DNA of 64,000 nucleotides from Archangium lipolyticum (GTDB lineage: Bacteria > Myxococcota > Myxococcia > Myxococcales > Myxococcaceae), in contig NZ_JANKBZ010000020.1 in NCBI RefSeq assembly GCF_024623785.1, positions 62,001 through 126,000 on the forward strand. Direction: 5' to 3'. Positions 35,855 through 43,900 of this stretch are shown one piece after another (the stretch's first letter is position 1; the number at the start of each line of letters is the position of its first letter). The notes under the pieces are model-generated. The model had not been told where the DNA came from, made no database searches, and saw nothing but the letters and a program-made list of their open reading frames with translations. Position numbers and translations under genes: made by a program.

Positions 35855-36686
35855 GGGTCACCTCCGCCTCGGGGGAGAAACGGGCCAGCCGCTCCATCAG
35901 CGCCTTGTATGCCTCGGGGTGGGTCGAGGCAGTGATGTTCACTACGCCGTTCTGGTCCTGACTCAGCGTGCTCCAGTCCAGGGGATCGAAGAGCGCGGCC
36001 GTCAGCTTCAGGCTCAGGTCCAGCTTCGCCGCCGGAGGGGTGGAGCGGTCCGAGGGCAGGTCCAACTCGCCGGAGAGGATCGCCACGGGTGCGTCGCTCT
36101 GATCGTCCGGCACGAAGTCCACCCGGAAGCGGCGCGCATCGGCGATGCGCGGGGGAACGCGTCCGTCACGCACGGAGCCCTCCAACCGCAGGGACTCGAC
36201 GCCCCAGCGGCCCTGGGACACCTGGGCTTCCGGCAGGGCGCACCGGGGCGAGCAGCTCAGCGCGCGCGTCTCCGGGGCGAGCAGATCGAGCGGCTCCGCG
36301 ACGGGCAGCGTCACCACCGTGCGCGAGCCTCCGCCCCCACCCATCTCCGCGGCGATCTGCTCGTAGGGGATGAGCGCCCCGTCGTCGCGGTGGCAGTGGC
36401 CACCGTGGCACAGCGAGTAGCCCGGAGGGGGGTTGGACGGATCGAAGGCGCCGCCGCCGCCGCCCGCGCTGGCGAGCAGCTCGATGCCGGACATCCGCAT
36501 CACGGCCAGATCCACGCGCACCTGATAGTCCGAGCTCAGCCGCTGGTAGCCGTCGCTCGTGGCGCGCTCGGAGAGCGGCTCGTAGGTGACGCGCATGGAG
36601 GGCTCCACCACGGCGAAGCCCTGGCCGGGCTCCCATGCGCAGCCACCGAGCGCCAGTCCCAACAGCAGGAAGAGAGAGCGTCGCAT
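35841..36686 (-). CDS. Lipoprotein of the metal-uptake operon, unknown function
   Basis: This 281-residue lipoprotein has signal MRRSLFLLLGLALGGCAWEPG with lipobox LGGC. The mature part is beta-rich and contains GYSLCHGGHCHRDDG, a dense Cys/His cluster likely to bind metal, and a pair of Cys in LSCSPRCALPE. The gene is sandwiched between the solute-binding protein (three-base gap) and the ABC ATPase (14-base overlap), so it is an integral part of the operon. It may hand metal to the binding protein. No named family was recognised. Confidence 0.8.
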   Translation of the reverse strand: MRRSLFLLLGLALGGCAWEPGQGFAVVEPSMRVTYEPLSERATSDGYQRLSSDYQVRVDLAVMRMSGIELLASAGGGGGAFDPSNPPPGYSLCHGGHCHRDDGALIPYEQIAAEMGGGGGSRTVVTLPVAEPLDLLAPETRALSCSPRCALPEAQVSQGRWGVESLRLEGSVRDGRVPPRIADARRFRVDFVPDDQSDAPVAILSGELDLPSDRSTPPAAKLDLSLKLTAALFDPLDWSTLSQDQNGVVNITASTHPEAYKALMERLARFSPEAEVTRADP

Positions 36687-36689
36687 GGC

Positions 36690-37613
36690 TCAGGTCCCCT
36701 GGCCCTTCAGGCCGTTCTCCAGGCGCGTCACGACCTCCTCGATGCGCTGGATGTACGTCTGCCCGCCACGGAAGTTGGTGCCGCCGGGGAGGACGACGAG
36801 CGGCGCGGGGAGGAGCTTCGACAGCTGCTTGCTGGTGGTGGCGGGGTAGTACTCCTCCTGCAGGATCATCCGCACCTTCTTCTGCCGCCCCTGTCCCAGC
36901 ACCTGGGCCACGTGGGCGGGGTTGGGCGGGATGCCGGGCTTGGGCTCGAGGTAGGCGATGGTCTGGAAGCCCGTCCAGTCCGCCAGGTACGCCGTCGTCC
37001 GGTGGTAGGCGATGACGGGCACGCCCTTCATCCCGGCCAGGCGCTTCTCCCAGCCGGCGCGCGCCTGCTCCAACTCGGTGGAGAACTTCGCCAGGTTGGC
37101 GCGGTATGCCTCCGCGTTCTTCGGATCCAGGGTGATCATCCGGTCGGCGATGCCCGTGGCCACCGCCAGGCCCGCGCGCGGGTCATAGAGGAAGTGCGGG
37201 TTGCCGCCCGGGTGCACGTCGCCCTGGCTGCGGTCCACCGGCGTGGTGGGGGCCTCCAGCTTGCGCGCGAACTGGGACACGTCCAGGTAGCCGTTGCTGC
37301 CGGAGAGGATGCGGTCGTTGCGCGCGCCGTTCTGCAGCGTGGGCAGCCAGCCGATCTCCAGATCCATGCCGATGGCGAGCAGCAGGTCCGCCCGGTTGAG
37401 ATCCAGCGCGAGGTTGGGCTTGGCGTCCACGAAGTGCGGATCCTGCGTGGACAGGGCCAGCGAGGTGACCTGCACCTTGTCGCCGCCCACGGCCTTGGCG
37501 AGCGCGGCGATGTCTGGCACGGAGGTCACCACCTTCAGGTCGGCGCGCGCGGGGAAGGAGAGGAGGAGGCAGAGGGCGGCGCTCAGGGCCGCGATCCATC
37601 GAGAGGGGCTCAT
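36690..37613 (-). CDS. Metal ABC transporter solute-binding protein (ZnuA/TroA-like)
   Basis: This 307-residue cluster A-I binding protein starts at ATG 37613 with AGGAG eight bases upstream. The signal peptide is MSPSRWIAALSAALCLLLSFPARA. Metal-ligand positions are His in DPHFVD, His in GNPHFLYDP and His in AYHRTT, and a late acidic residue follows. It lacks the His-rich loop typical of many ZnuA proteins; instead the operon's ATPase carries the His-rich segment. It captures zinc or manganese in the periplasm and passes it to the permease encoded downstream. Confidence 0.92.
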   Translation of the reverse strand: MSPSRWIAALSAALCLLLSFPARADLKVVTSVPDIAALAKAVGGDKVQVTSLALSTQDPHFVDAKPNLALDLNRADLLLAIGMDLEIGWLPTLQNGARNDRILSGSNGYLDVSQFARKLEAPTTPVDRSQGDVHPGGNPHFLYDPRAGLAVATGIADRMITLDPKNAEAYRANLAKFSTELEQARAGWEKRLAGMKGVPVIAYHRTTAYLADWTGFQTIAYLEPKPGIPPNPAHVAQVLGQGRQKKVRMILQEEYYPATTSKQLSKLLPAPLVVLPGGTNFRGGQTYIQRIEEVVTRLENGLKGQGT

Positions 37614-37638
37614 CGGAGACTCCTGGAGCAAGAGGGTT

Positions 37639-38988
37639 TCAGAAGGCGTGGGAGCCGTGCGCGCCCATCACCACTTCGAGTGCGAGGAAGACCGAGTAGT
37701 CCGGGCGCTCGCGCCAGCGGGCGAGGTCGGTGGCGGCCTGCAGGCGCAGGCGGGAGAACTCGGTGGGCCAGAAGGTGAGGTTGGCGGAGATGCGCTGGCG
37801 GTCGTCGGTCCACTCGGGATCGAGTGGATCATCCGCGACGAGGCTACCCCGGGTGCGCGCGGGGCTGCCGAACTCGTAGCGCGCGGCGGTGGCCCAGCGC
37901 TGGTCGAAGCGCCAGAGCGCCTGGCCATAGCCGCTGAAGTCCGACAGCACGTCCTGGGGAACCTGCCGGCGGCGGTAGAAGAGCTCGCCCTGGAAGGTCA
38001 CCATCGTGGTGCTGCCGCCCGAGATGGGCCGGTACCTGAGGTACACGTCCGTGCCGATCACGTCGGTGCGGTTGCGGTAGCCGGTGGGGTTGGGGCCATT
38101 GGCGCCCGACAAGCCCCACATCAGCGACAGGTCATCCGACAGCGGGAAGAACTGCTTCACCGCGCCGGTGAACTGGAAGTCGAAGGGAGAGGTGACGCCG
38201 CCACTCGAGGAGCCGAGGAAGCTGCGCGCGGTGCCCTCGCCGCTGGCGTCGGTGACCGAGCCGATCACCTCCACGTACCAGGGCAGCGGGGTGAGCCAGG
38301 AGGCCTCCACGCCCAGCCCGCGGTTGCCCTCGCCACCGAAGACGCGGCCGATGGAGAAGGGCTGATCCACGAAGTCCCACGCGTGAGGGTGCGTGGCGTT
38401 GAGCCGGCCGAAGCGGGTGAGGAACTGGCCGGCGCGCAGCTGGAGGTTGGCGGGCAGGGAGGTGGTGGTGGCGTAGGCCTCCTCCACCTCGACGCCGAAC
38501 TGGCTGAAGACAATGTTGCCCGTGAAGCGGAAGTACGGATCCACCGCCGTGTTGAGCGACATCTCCAGCTGCTGGAAGTTGAAGCCGCTGACAGTGGGAT
38601 CGTGCCCGCCCGTCTGCAGGGGCTCCTTCGAGGTGAAGGCGGCGCCCGCCACGTCCAGGACGAAGGACAGCTCCAGGCCCCGGATGTTGATGTTCGACGG
38701 GCTGAGCGTGATGCCACTGGTGGACGACGTGGCCGGGGTGCCGCTGGCCGCGGCGCTCGAGCCCGACTGCGCCGCCGCGGCGGCGTCCTGCCCGAGCGCC
38801 TCCTCGAGGGCCTTCATGTCCTCGGCCGAGACACCCGTGTCCGGCGAGGCCTCCTCGGGCGGTGTGCCCGCGTCGGAGGAAGCGGAGGGAGTACCCGCGT
38901 CGGGCGATGTCTGGGCCGACGCGGACAGGGAGAGACAGAACGACAGGCAGACGGCGAGGCCGGCGAGCCGGCGCGATGTGACGGACAC
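37639..38988 (-). CDS. Outer-membrane beta-barrel porin-like protein of the metal operon
   Basis: The start is taken at GTG 38988 with AGGAG close upstream; an ATG at 39039 is the longer alternative. The protein has about 449 residues with signal peptide (LAGLAVCLSFCLSLSASAQ), an acidic/Ser/Ala-rich stretch with a short helix (AEDMKALEEALGQD), and alternating amphipathic strands to the terminus (FLALEVVMGAHGSHAF). It ends in Phe, as many outer-membrane barrels do. It sits between the small His/Cys protein and the binding protein, so it is likely the outer-membrane entry for the metal or its chelate. The family name is not certain. Confidence 0.8.
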   Translation of the reverse strand: MSVTSRRLAGLAVCLSFCLSLSASAQTSPDAGTPSASSDAGTPPEEASPDTGVSAEDMKALEEALGQDAAAAAQSGSSAAASGTPATSSTSGITLSPSNINIRGLELSFVLDVAGAAFTSKEPLQTGGHDPTVSGFNFQQLEMSLNTAVDPYFRFTGNIVFSQFGVEVEEAYATTTSLPANLQLRAGQFLTRFGRLNATHPHAWDFVDQPFSIGRVFGGEGNRGLGVEASWLTPLPWYVEVIGSVTDASGEGTARSFLGSSSGGVTSPFDFQFTGAVKQFFPLSDDLSLMWGLSGANGPNPTGYRNRTDVIGTDVYLRYRPISGGSTTMVTFQGELFYRRRQVPQDVLSDFSGYGQALWRFDQRWATAARYEFGSPARTRGSLVADDPLDPEWTDDRQRISANLTFWPTEFSRLRLQAATDLARWRERPDYSVFLALEVVMGAHGSHAF

Positions 38989-39057
38989 AAGGACTCCTCG
39001 AACCAGACGTCCGGATGATGAGGGCGGACGCCGACCCATGACTTCGCTTCGACGGCG

Positions 39058-39474
39058 CTAGACGCGCGCTGGAGGCGAGGCCTTGGGGGCGGTATCGAGC
39101 ACGGACAGCGCGCAGAGGGGCCGGGGCGGCGCGGTGGCCGGGCGGCTCACCTCGAGGCAGGCCTGGACGACGGGCTGGACCTCGGGAGGCCCTGGCAGCT
39201 CCTGCCGAGCGCTGACCGACGCGAAGGCGCACTCCTCATGGAGCAGGGTGCCGACCGTGGTGGGCGGCTGCTTCTCGATGGCCCTGGCTTCCTGGACCTG
39301 GCTGGAGCGCGCCGTCCCCCTTTTGACCGAGGCCTCCTCGAAGGCACGGTGCGTCGGGCAGTAGCGGTGCACGTGTTCCCGCGCGTGCGCGATGGCGAGC
39401 AGCGGCTGGGCAACCCATATCCCCACCGCGAGCAGGGCGATGAGGTGTGCAACGATGTGGGCGCGCATTCGCAT
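39058..39474 (-). CDS. Small His/Cys-containing membrane protein, first gene of the metal operon
   Basis: This 138-residue protein has an N-terminal membrane segment (IVAHLIALLAVGIWVAQPLLAIAHA) followed by REHVHRYCPTHRAFEE, then LLHEECAFASV, and ends in TAPKASPPARV. It is the first gene of the operon that encodes a porin, binding protein, lipoprotein, ABC ATPase and permease. It shares its plan with the protein at 25048-25485. The positions of Cys and His suggest periplasmic metal binding. It may be a sensor or carrier. No named family was recognised. Confidence 0.7.
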   Translation of the reverse strand: MRMRAHIVAHLIALLAVGIWVAQPLLAIAHAREHVHRYCPTHRAFEEASVKRGTARSSQVQEARAIEKQPPTTVGTLLHEECAFASVSARQELPGPPEVQPVVQACLEVSRPATAPPRPLCALSVLDTAPKASPPARV

Positions 39475-39530
39475 CGGGCAGGAAAACGGTAATTATCTGC
39501 TCTACTGGTCCCCTATAGAGGTGTCAAGGG
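39475..39530 (-). promoter_or_regulatory. AT-rich promoter region of the metal operon
   Basis: The 55 bases before ATG 39474 are strikingly AT-rich for this genome (GATAATTACCGTTTTC, and CTATAG nearby). GCAGATAATTACC...CTGC forms an imperfect inverted repeat. A metal repressor such as Zur or Fur could act here, but I could not match a known box. Confidence 0.35.
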
Positions 39531-39574
39531 AGCGGCGAGGCGCCTCCCATCCTATCGGTGCTTCGAGGATCGCG

Positions 39575-39916
39575 ATGGACGGACAGGCCAACGAGAACTT
39601 CATTTCCGTGGCGCGTCTGGCCGATCTGGACGAGCGGGGCCGGGCGGTGGTGAGGGTAGGGAAGGAGTGGGTGGCACTGGTCCGTGCGGACGGACGCCTG
39701 CATGCCGTGCAGCAGGCCTGCCCCCACCGGGGAGGACCCCTGTCGGAGGGGGATCTGGACGGGTGCCTCCTCTATTGCCCCCTGCATGCCTGGGCCTTCG
39801 ACGTCCGCACCGGCGACAGCCCCACGCATCCCGGCGCGCGGGTGCGCATCTACGCTGTACGTGTCATCGGAGACGAGATTCAGGTGGCGGCTTCGGGTAG
39901 GTTGCCCGCCCCCTGA
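39575..39916 (+). CDS. Rieske [2Fe-2S] protein
   Basis: This 113-residue ferredoxin starts at ATG 39575. It has the two Rieske boxes Cys49-x-His51 (ACPHRGGPLSEGD) and Cys68-x2-His71 (YCPLHAWAFDVRTG). The surrounding strands (AVVRVGKEWVALVRADGRLHAV) are those of small soluble Rieske ferredoxins that feed electrons to oxygenases or nitrite reductase. It lies upstream of folE with 53 bases between them and may be cotranscribed. The redox partner is unknown. Confidence 0.92.
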   Translation: MDGQANENFISVARLADLDERGRAVVRVGKEWVALVRADGRLHAVQQACPHRGGPLSEGDLDGCLLYCPLHAWAFDVRTGDSPTHPGARVRIYAVRVIGDEIQVAASGRLPAP

Positions 39917-39969
39917 ATAGCGATGGCCGGGAGGGACACCCGCTCGACGGCCTCAAAGGAGCTTCGCCT

Positions 39970-40614
39970 GTGGGAAACCCCCGAGTACCGCGTCGTGTCC
40001 CAGGAGGCGTGAAGTCCGGACGGGAAGGAGCGGGCAAGCCGGACCGGGCGGCCATGGCCGCGGCCATCCAGGACTTCCTGCGTGCCGCGGGCCTGAAGCA
40101 GGAGGGGGACCCCAACCTGATGGGGACTCCCGAGCGGGTGGCCGAGGCCTGGGCGGAGGAGTTCCTCGATGGCTACGGACGCACGGCGGAGGAGGCGCTG
40201 GGGGAGACGTTCCCCGCGCCTCCGGGCTCGTCCGGAGAGCTGGTGGTGGTGACGGACCTGCGCTTCCACTCCATGTGCCCGCACCACCTGCTTCCCCTGG
40301 AGGGCCGGGCGCACGTGGCCTACATGCCGTCGAAGCGGGTGGTGGGCTTTGGCCGGCTGAGCGCGCTGGTGGACTGCTTCGCGCACCGGCTCATCCTCCA
40401 GGAGGACCTGGCGCGCGAGGTGGCCTCGTCGCTGGCTCGTGTGCTGGGGAGCCCCGCCACCGCCTGCATCATCGAGGCGGAGCAGGCGTGCCTGCGCATC
40501 CGGGGAGACCGGCAGCGTGACGCCCGCACCCACGCGGAGGCCTACGAGGGCCAGTTGCGCAAGGACGGAGCACTGCGCCGCGAGCTGTGGGCGCGGCTGG
40601 GAGCGAGGCGATGA
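39970..40614 (+). CDS. folE: GTP cyclohydrolase I
   Basis: This 214-residue GTP cyclohydrolase I catalyses the first step of tetrahydrofolate synthesis, from GTP to dihydroneopterin triphosphate. Zinc ligands are Cys103 and His106 in SMCPHHLLP and Cys174 in QACLRIRG. TPERVAEAWAEEFLDGY and GFGRLSALVDCFAHRL are core family motifs. The start is GTG 39970 with AAAGGAG eight bases upstream. The stop codon overlaps the next start in ATGA, so it is translationally coupled to the FAD oxidase. Confidence 0.96.
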   Translation: MGNPRVPRRVPGGVKSGREGAGKPDRAAMAAAIQDFLRAAGLKQEGDPNLMGTPERVAEAWAEEFLDGYGRTAEEALGETFPAPPGSSGELVVVTDLRFHSMCPHHLLPLEGRAHVAYMPSKRVVGFGRLSALVDCFAHRLILQEDLAREVASSLARVLGSPATACIIEAEQACLRIRGDRQRDARTHAEAYEGQLRKDGALRRELWARLGARR

Positions 40615-42056
40615 GCGGAGCCAGGACGCTGCTGCCAGCGGAGCGGACCTTCCCCAGGCCCGAGCCCTCGCTCCTGGAGCGTGCGCACGCGGCGCTGGTG
40701 GAGGTGCTCTCGCCCGGCCAGGTGCGCCGCGACGAGTCCACGCGGGAGGACTACTCCAAGGACGAGTCCGACAGCGGCGTCTTCCCGCCGGACCTCGTGG
40801 TGTTTCCGGAGAACACCGCGCAGGTATCGGCCGTCTTCCGGACGTGCCAGTCGTTGGGTGTCCCCTTCACGCCCTGTGGTGCGCGCAGCGGCAAGAGCGG
40901 TGGCTCGCTGCCCTTGATGGGGGGCGTGGCGGTGAGCCTGGAGCGGATGAACCGCATCCTGAGCGTGTCGGTGGAGGACCTCACCGCCGTGGTGCAGCCG
41001 GGCGTCATCACGGGAGACCTGATGAAGGCCGTGGAGGCGCAGGGGCTCTTCTATCCACCGGATCCGAACTCGTGGGAGTTCTGCACGATGGGGGGCAACG
41101 TGGCGGAGAACGCCGGTGGCCCCCGGGCGCTCAAGTACGGTGTGACGCGCGACTACGTCATCGGCCTGGAGTGGGTGCTGCCGAGCGGCGAGGTGCTCCG
41201 CCTGGGCCGCCGCACCATCAAGGGCGTGGCCGGCTATGACCTGGTGGGCCTCTTCGTGGGCTCCGAGGGCACGCTCGGCGTGGCCACGGAGATCACCGTC
41301 CAGCTCATCCCCAATCCCCGGTACGTGAAGACGGCCCTGGTCATTTTCGACTCGGTGCACACCGCCGCACGTGCGATCACCGCCGTGCTGGCCGCCGGGA
41401 TTCTTCCTCGCACGCTGGAGCTCATCGACGAGGTGGCGCTCGAGGCCGTGGATGGTCGGGGCTTCAACTTCCCTCCAGGGGCCGGCTCGGCCGTCATCGC
41501 CGAGGTGGATGGCAACGTGGAGGACGGCTTGTTCGCGGAGCTCGGCCAGCTCGGTGAAATCTGCGAGCGGCACGGTGCGACGGAGGTCCTGGTCGCCCAG
41601 GACGAGTCCCAGCGCGAGAAACTCTGGGCGGCCCGCCGGATGGTTTCACGCGCCCTGCGCGCGTTGCGTCCGCACAAGATCTCCGAGGACATCGTGGTAC
41701 CCCGGTCCCGTATTCCCGACATCATCCAGGCGCTCAAGAAGATGGGTGGAGAGCTGGGTCTGCTGGTGGCCACGTACGGCCACGCCGGGGACGGAAATCT
41801 TCACGCCAACATCCTCTACGAGGGGCCCCATCAACGCGCGCTGGTGGAGACCGCCATCCAGCGCATGCTGGAGCTCACCGTCTCCATGGGTGGCACCATC
41901 ACGGGCGAGCATGGGGTGGGACACGCCAAGCGGGAATATCTGGCGATGGAGCAGCCCGAGCCCGTCCTGGAGCTTCAGCGCCAATTGAAGCGCTTCTTCG
42001 ATCCTTCAGGGATGTTGAACCCCGAGAAAATCTTTCCCGCGCCCAAGCGTTCTTGA
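40611..42056 (+). CDS. FAD-linked oxidase, GlcD/D-lactate dehydrogenase type
   Basis: This 481-residue VAO/GlcD-type flavoprotein has an N-terminal FAD-binding PCMH domain (LVVFPENTAQVSAVFRTC, PCGARSGKSGGSLPL, VQPGVITGDLMKAVEAQG, GGNVAENAGGPRALKYGVTRDYV split over the fold) and a C-terminal cap with TYGHAGDGNLHANILYE and GEHGVGHAKREYL. These motifs define glycolate oxidase subunit D and D-lactate dehydrogenases. No glcE or glcF partner is adjacent, so D-lactate or another 2-hydroxyacid is possible. It is coupled to folE by an ATGA overlap, and a strong terminator follows. Confidence 0.93.
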   Translation: MSGARTLLPAERTFPRPEPSLLERAHAALVEVLSPGQVRRDESTREDYSKDESDSGVFPPDLVVFPENTAQVSAVFRTCQSLGVPFTPCGARSGKSGGSLPLMGGVAVSLERMNRILSVSVEDLTAVVQPGVITGDLMKAVEAQGLFYPPDPNSWEFCTMGGNVAENAGGPRALKYGVTRDYVIGLEWVLPSGEVLRLGRRTIKGVAGYDLVGLFVGSEGTLGVATEITVQLIPNPRYVKTALVIFDSVHTAARAITAVLAAGILPRTLELIDEVALEAVDGRGFNFPPGAGSAVIAEVDGNVEDGLFAELGQLGEICERHGATEVLVAQDESQREKLWAARRMVSRALRALRPHKISEDIVVPRSRIPDIIQALKKMGGELGLLVATYGHAGDGNLHANILYEGPHQRALVETAIQRMLELTVSMGGTITGEHGVGHAKREYLAMEQPEPVLELQRQLKRFFDPSGMLNPEKIFPAPKRS

Positions 42057-42092
42057 TCCTACGCGGATGCGCTCGTTTTCCGAGGCAAGGGG

Positions 42093-42114
42093 CCTCTTCC
42101 CCGAGGGGAAGAGG
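42093..42114 (+). terminator. Strong hairpin after the FAD oxidase gene
   Basis: A ten-base perfect stem CCTCTTCCCC/GGGGAAGAGG lies at 42093-42102 and 42105-42114 with a two-base gap. It is 36 bases after the stop codon. There is no long U tract, but the stem strength is high. Confidence 0.65.
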
Positions 42115-42281
42115 GGCTGTAACGCTCCCGTGACAGACCCTGGACGCTTGTAGACAGGGTAAGCGAGAGAAATACCCCTGAACGGAAATGAGAAACCCTT
42201 CGGCTCGTTGTGCGTCCTAGTGGTGTGGACGCGGAACTGGGGCGGGCGCGTCCGTCAAAGAGGGAATGGAGGACGCGAAAA

Positions 42282-43028
42282 ATGGCGAACAGGACGATGA
42301 AGTTTGGAGCCGAGGGCCTGTCGCACTACCTGCGCCATCTCGGGGATCACTCGCAGCTGACCCGAGAGCAGGAGTACGAGCTGGCCGGGCGTGCCCGCAA
42401 GGGTGATGAAGCGGCGCGACAGACGCTCGCGACGTCCAACCTGGCCTTCGTGGTGGCGGTGGCGAAGAAATTCGCCAACCGCGGAGCCCGGCTGGATGAC
42501 CTCATCCAGGAAGGCAATGTGGGTCTGATGAAGGCGATCGAGCACTTCGATCCGAAGAAGAACGTGCGCTTCGCCACCTACGCGGTGTGGTGGATCCGCG
42601 CCTACATCACCCGCTACCTGAAGGACAACCGCAGCCAGGTGCGCGGCGGCGAGGCCGAGCGGGGCAGCATGACGGACTTCTCGCTCGATGCGAGCATCGA
42701 CGAGGAAGGCGAGACGACGTTCCTGGATCGGCTCGAGGACGGCGGCCCGTCTCCCGCGGAGATCTTCCTGGGCCGCGAGCAGACCGAGGAGGTTCAGGAG
42801 GCGCTGGCCAAGGTGCGCAAGCGCATTGGCGACCTGGGCTGGGACATCCTTCAGGAGCGTCTCACGCAGGACAAGCCGCGCACGCTGGAGGAGCTGGGCC
42901 AGCGCTGGGGTGTGTCGCGCGAGCGCGTACGGCAGGTGGAGCTCAAGACGAAGAACTTCCTCGAGCGCTACCTGGCTGCCTTCAATCAGGACGAGGAGCA
43001 GCAGCCCTCCTCCGCGGACGCGGCCTGA
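42282..43028 (+). CDS. RpoH-like RNA polymerase sigma factor
   Basis: This 248-residue group 3/4-border sigma-70 factor has region 1.2/2 (LSHYLRHLGDHSQLTREQEYELA, DLIQEGNVGLMKAIEHFDP, RFATYAVWWIRAYITRYLKD) and region 4 (RTLEELGQRWGVSRERVRQVE). The RpoH-box-like segment suggests a heat-shock-type or developmental sigma factor, as Myxococcus SigB/SigC are. A GGAGG box lies nine bases before ATG 42282. The gene has its own 225-base upstream region containing a terminator for the previous gene. The regulon is unknown. Confidence 0.92.
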   Translation: MANRTMKFGAEGLSHYLRHLGDHSQLTREQEYELAGRARKGDEAARQTLATSNLAFVVAVAKKFANRGARLDDLIQEGNVGLMKAIEHFDPKKNVRFATYAVWWIRAYITRYLKDNRSQVRGGEAERGSMTDFSLDASIDEEGETTFLDRLEDGGPSPAEIFLGREQTEEVQEALAKVRKRIGDLGWDILQERLTQDKPRTLEELGQRWGVSRERVRQVELKTKNFLERYLAAFNQDEEQQPSSADAA

Positions 43029-43159
43029 TCCCAGGAACAGGCTCCATGTCCATAACCCAACGGGGCGGTACCTGAGGTGCTTCGGCACCGCGGGTGCCGC
43101 CCTTGTCGTTGGGGAGCTCGGGTTGCTGGTGGAGAAAAGCGCGTGCTAACACGCCGAGT

Positions 43160-43900
43160 ATGCGCTCGATTTCACTTGCTCTTTTCGTGCTGGTGTCCCT
43201 GCCAGCGCTGGCCGCGTCCCCTGAAGAGCTGTCCTCATGGGATGCCCTGTACGCCCGCCGCAACGATGCCGCCGCGGTGAAGCAGCTGGACGAGGCCCTG
43301 CAGAAGGCGCTCGCGGCCACGCCCGAGGACTACGAGGTGCTGTGGCGCGCGGCCCGGCTTCGACAGTGGCAGGCGGATGGCACCGCGGACTCGAAGGCGA
43401 AGAAGAGCCTGGGCAAGCAGATGTGGGAGCTGGGTGATCGCGCCCGGAAGGTGTCGCCGGACCGGGTCGAGGGCCAGTACTTCGCGGCGCTGGGGATCGG
43501 TGCCTACTCGCAGGCGGTGGGGATCGTCACGGCGCTCGGCGAGGGGCTGGAGGGCAAGTACAACGAGCGTCTGGACGCCGCGCTGAAGATCGACCCGATG
43601 TTCGAGCGTGGAGGACCTCTTCTGGCCAAGGGCCGTTATTTCTATGAGCTGCCGTGGCCCAAGAGGGACCTGAAGAAGTCCGCCTCGCTCTACCAGAAGG
43701 CCATCGCGAAACATCCCGAGCAGCTTCGGGGCTGGCTGTACCTGGCCGAGACGCTGCTCGCCGATGGCGAGGAGAAGCAGGCGCACGAGGCCATCCTCAA
43801 GGTGACCCAGGGCAGCGTGGGGTATGACCCGGCCGAGGGTCAACGCGTCCAGGGGTGGGCGAAGAAGGTCCAGGCCGCCATCGAGGAGGAACTCAAATGA
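43160..43900 (+). CDS. Secreted TPR/TRAP-like protein
   Basis: This 246-residue protein has signal peptide MRSISLALFVLVSLPALAA. It is helical with repeat-like units, for example DYEVLWRAARLRQWQADG and PEQLRGWLYLAETLLADGEE. The region DLKKSASLYQKAIAKHP is typical of the TRAP transporter T-component or TPR fold. Its stop overlaps the next gene's ATG in ATGA. It probably acts in the periplasm, perhaps as an adaptor. Confidence 0.82.
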   Translation: MRSISLALFVLVSLPALAASPEELSSWDALYARRNDAAAVKQLDEALQKALAATPEDYEVLWRAARLRQWQADGTADSKAKKSLGKQMWELGDRARKVSPDRVEGQYFAALGIGAYSQAVGIVTALGEGLEGKYNERLDAALKIDPMFERGGPLLAKGRYFYELPWPKRDLKKSASLYQKAIAKHPEQLRGWLYLAETLLADGEEKQAHEAILKVTQGSVGYDPAEGQRVQGWAKKVQAAIEEELK

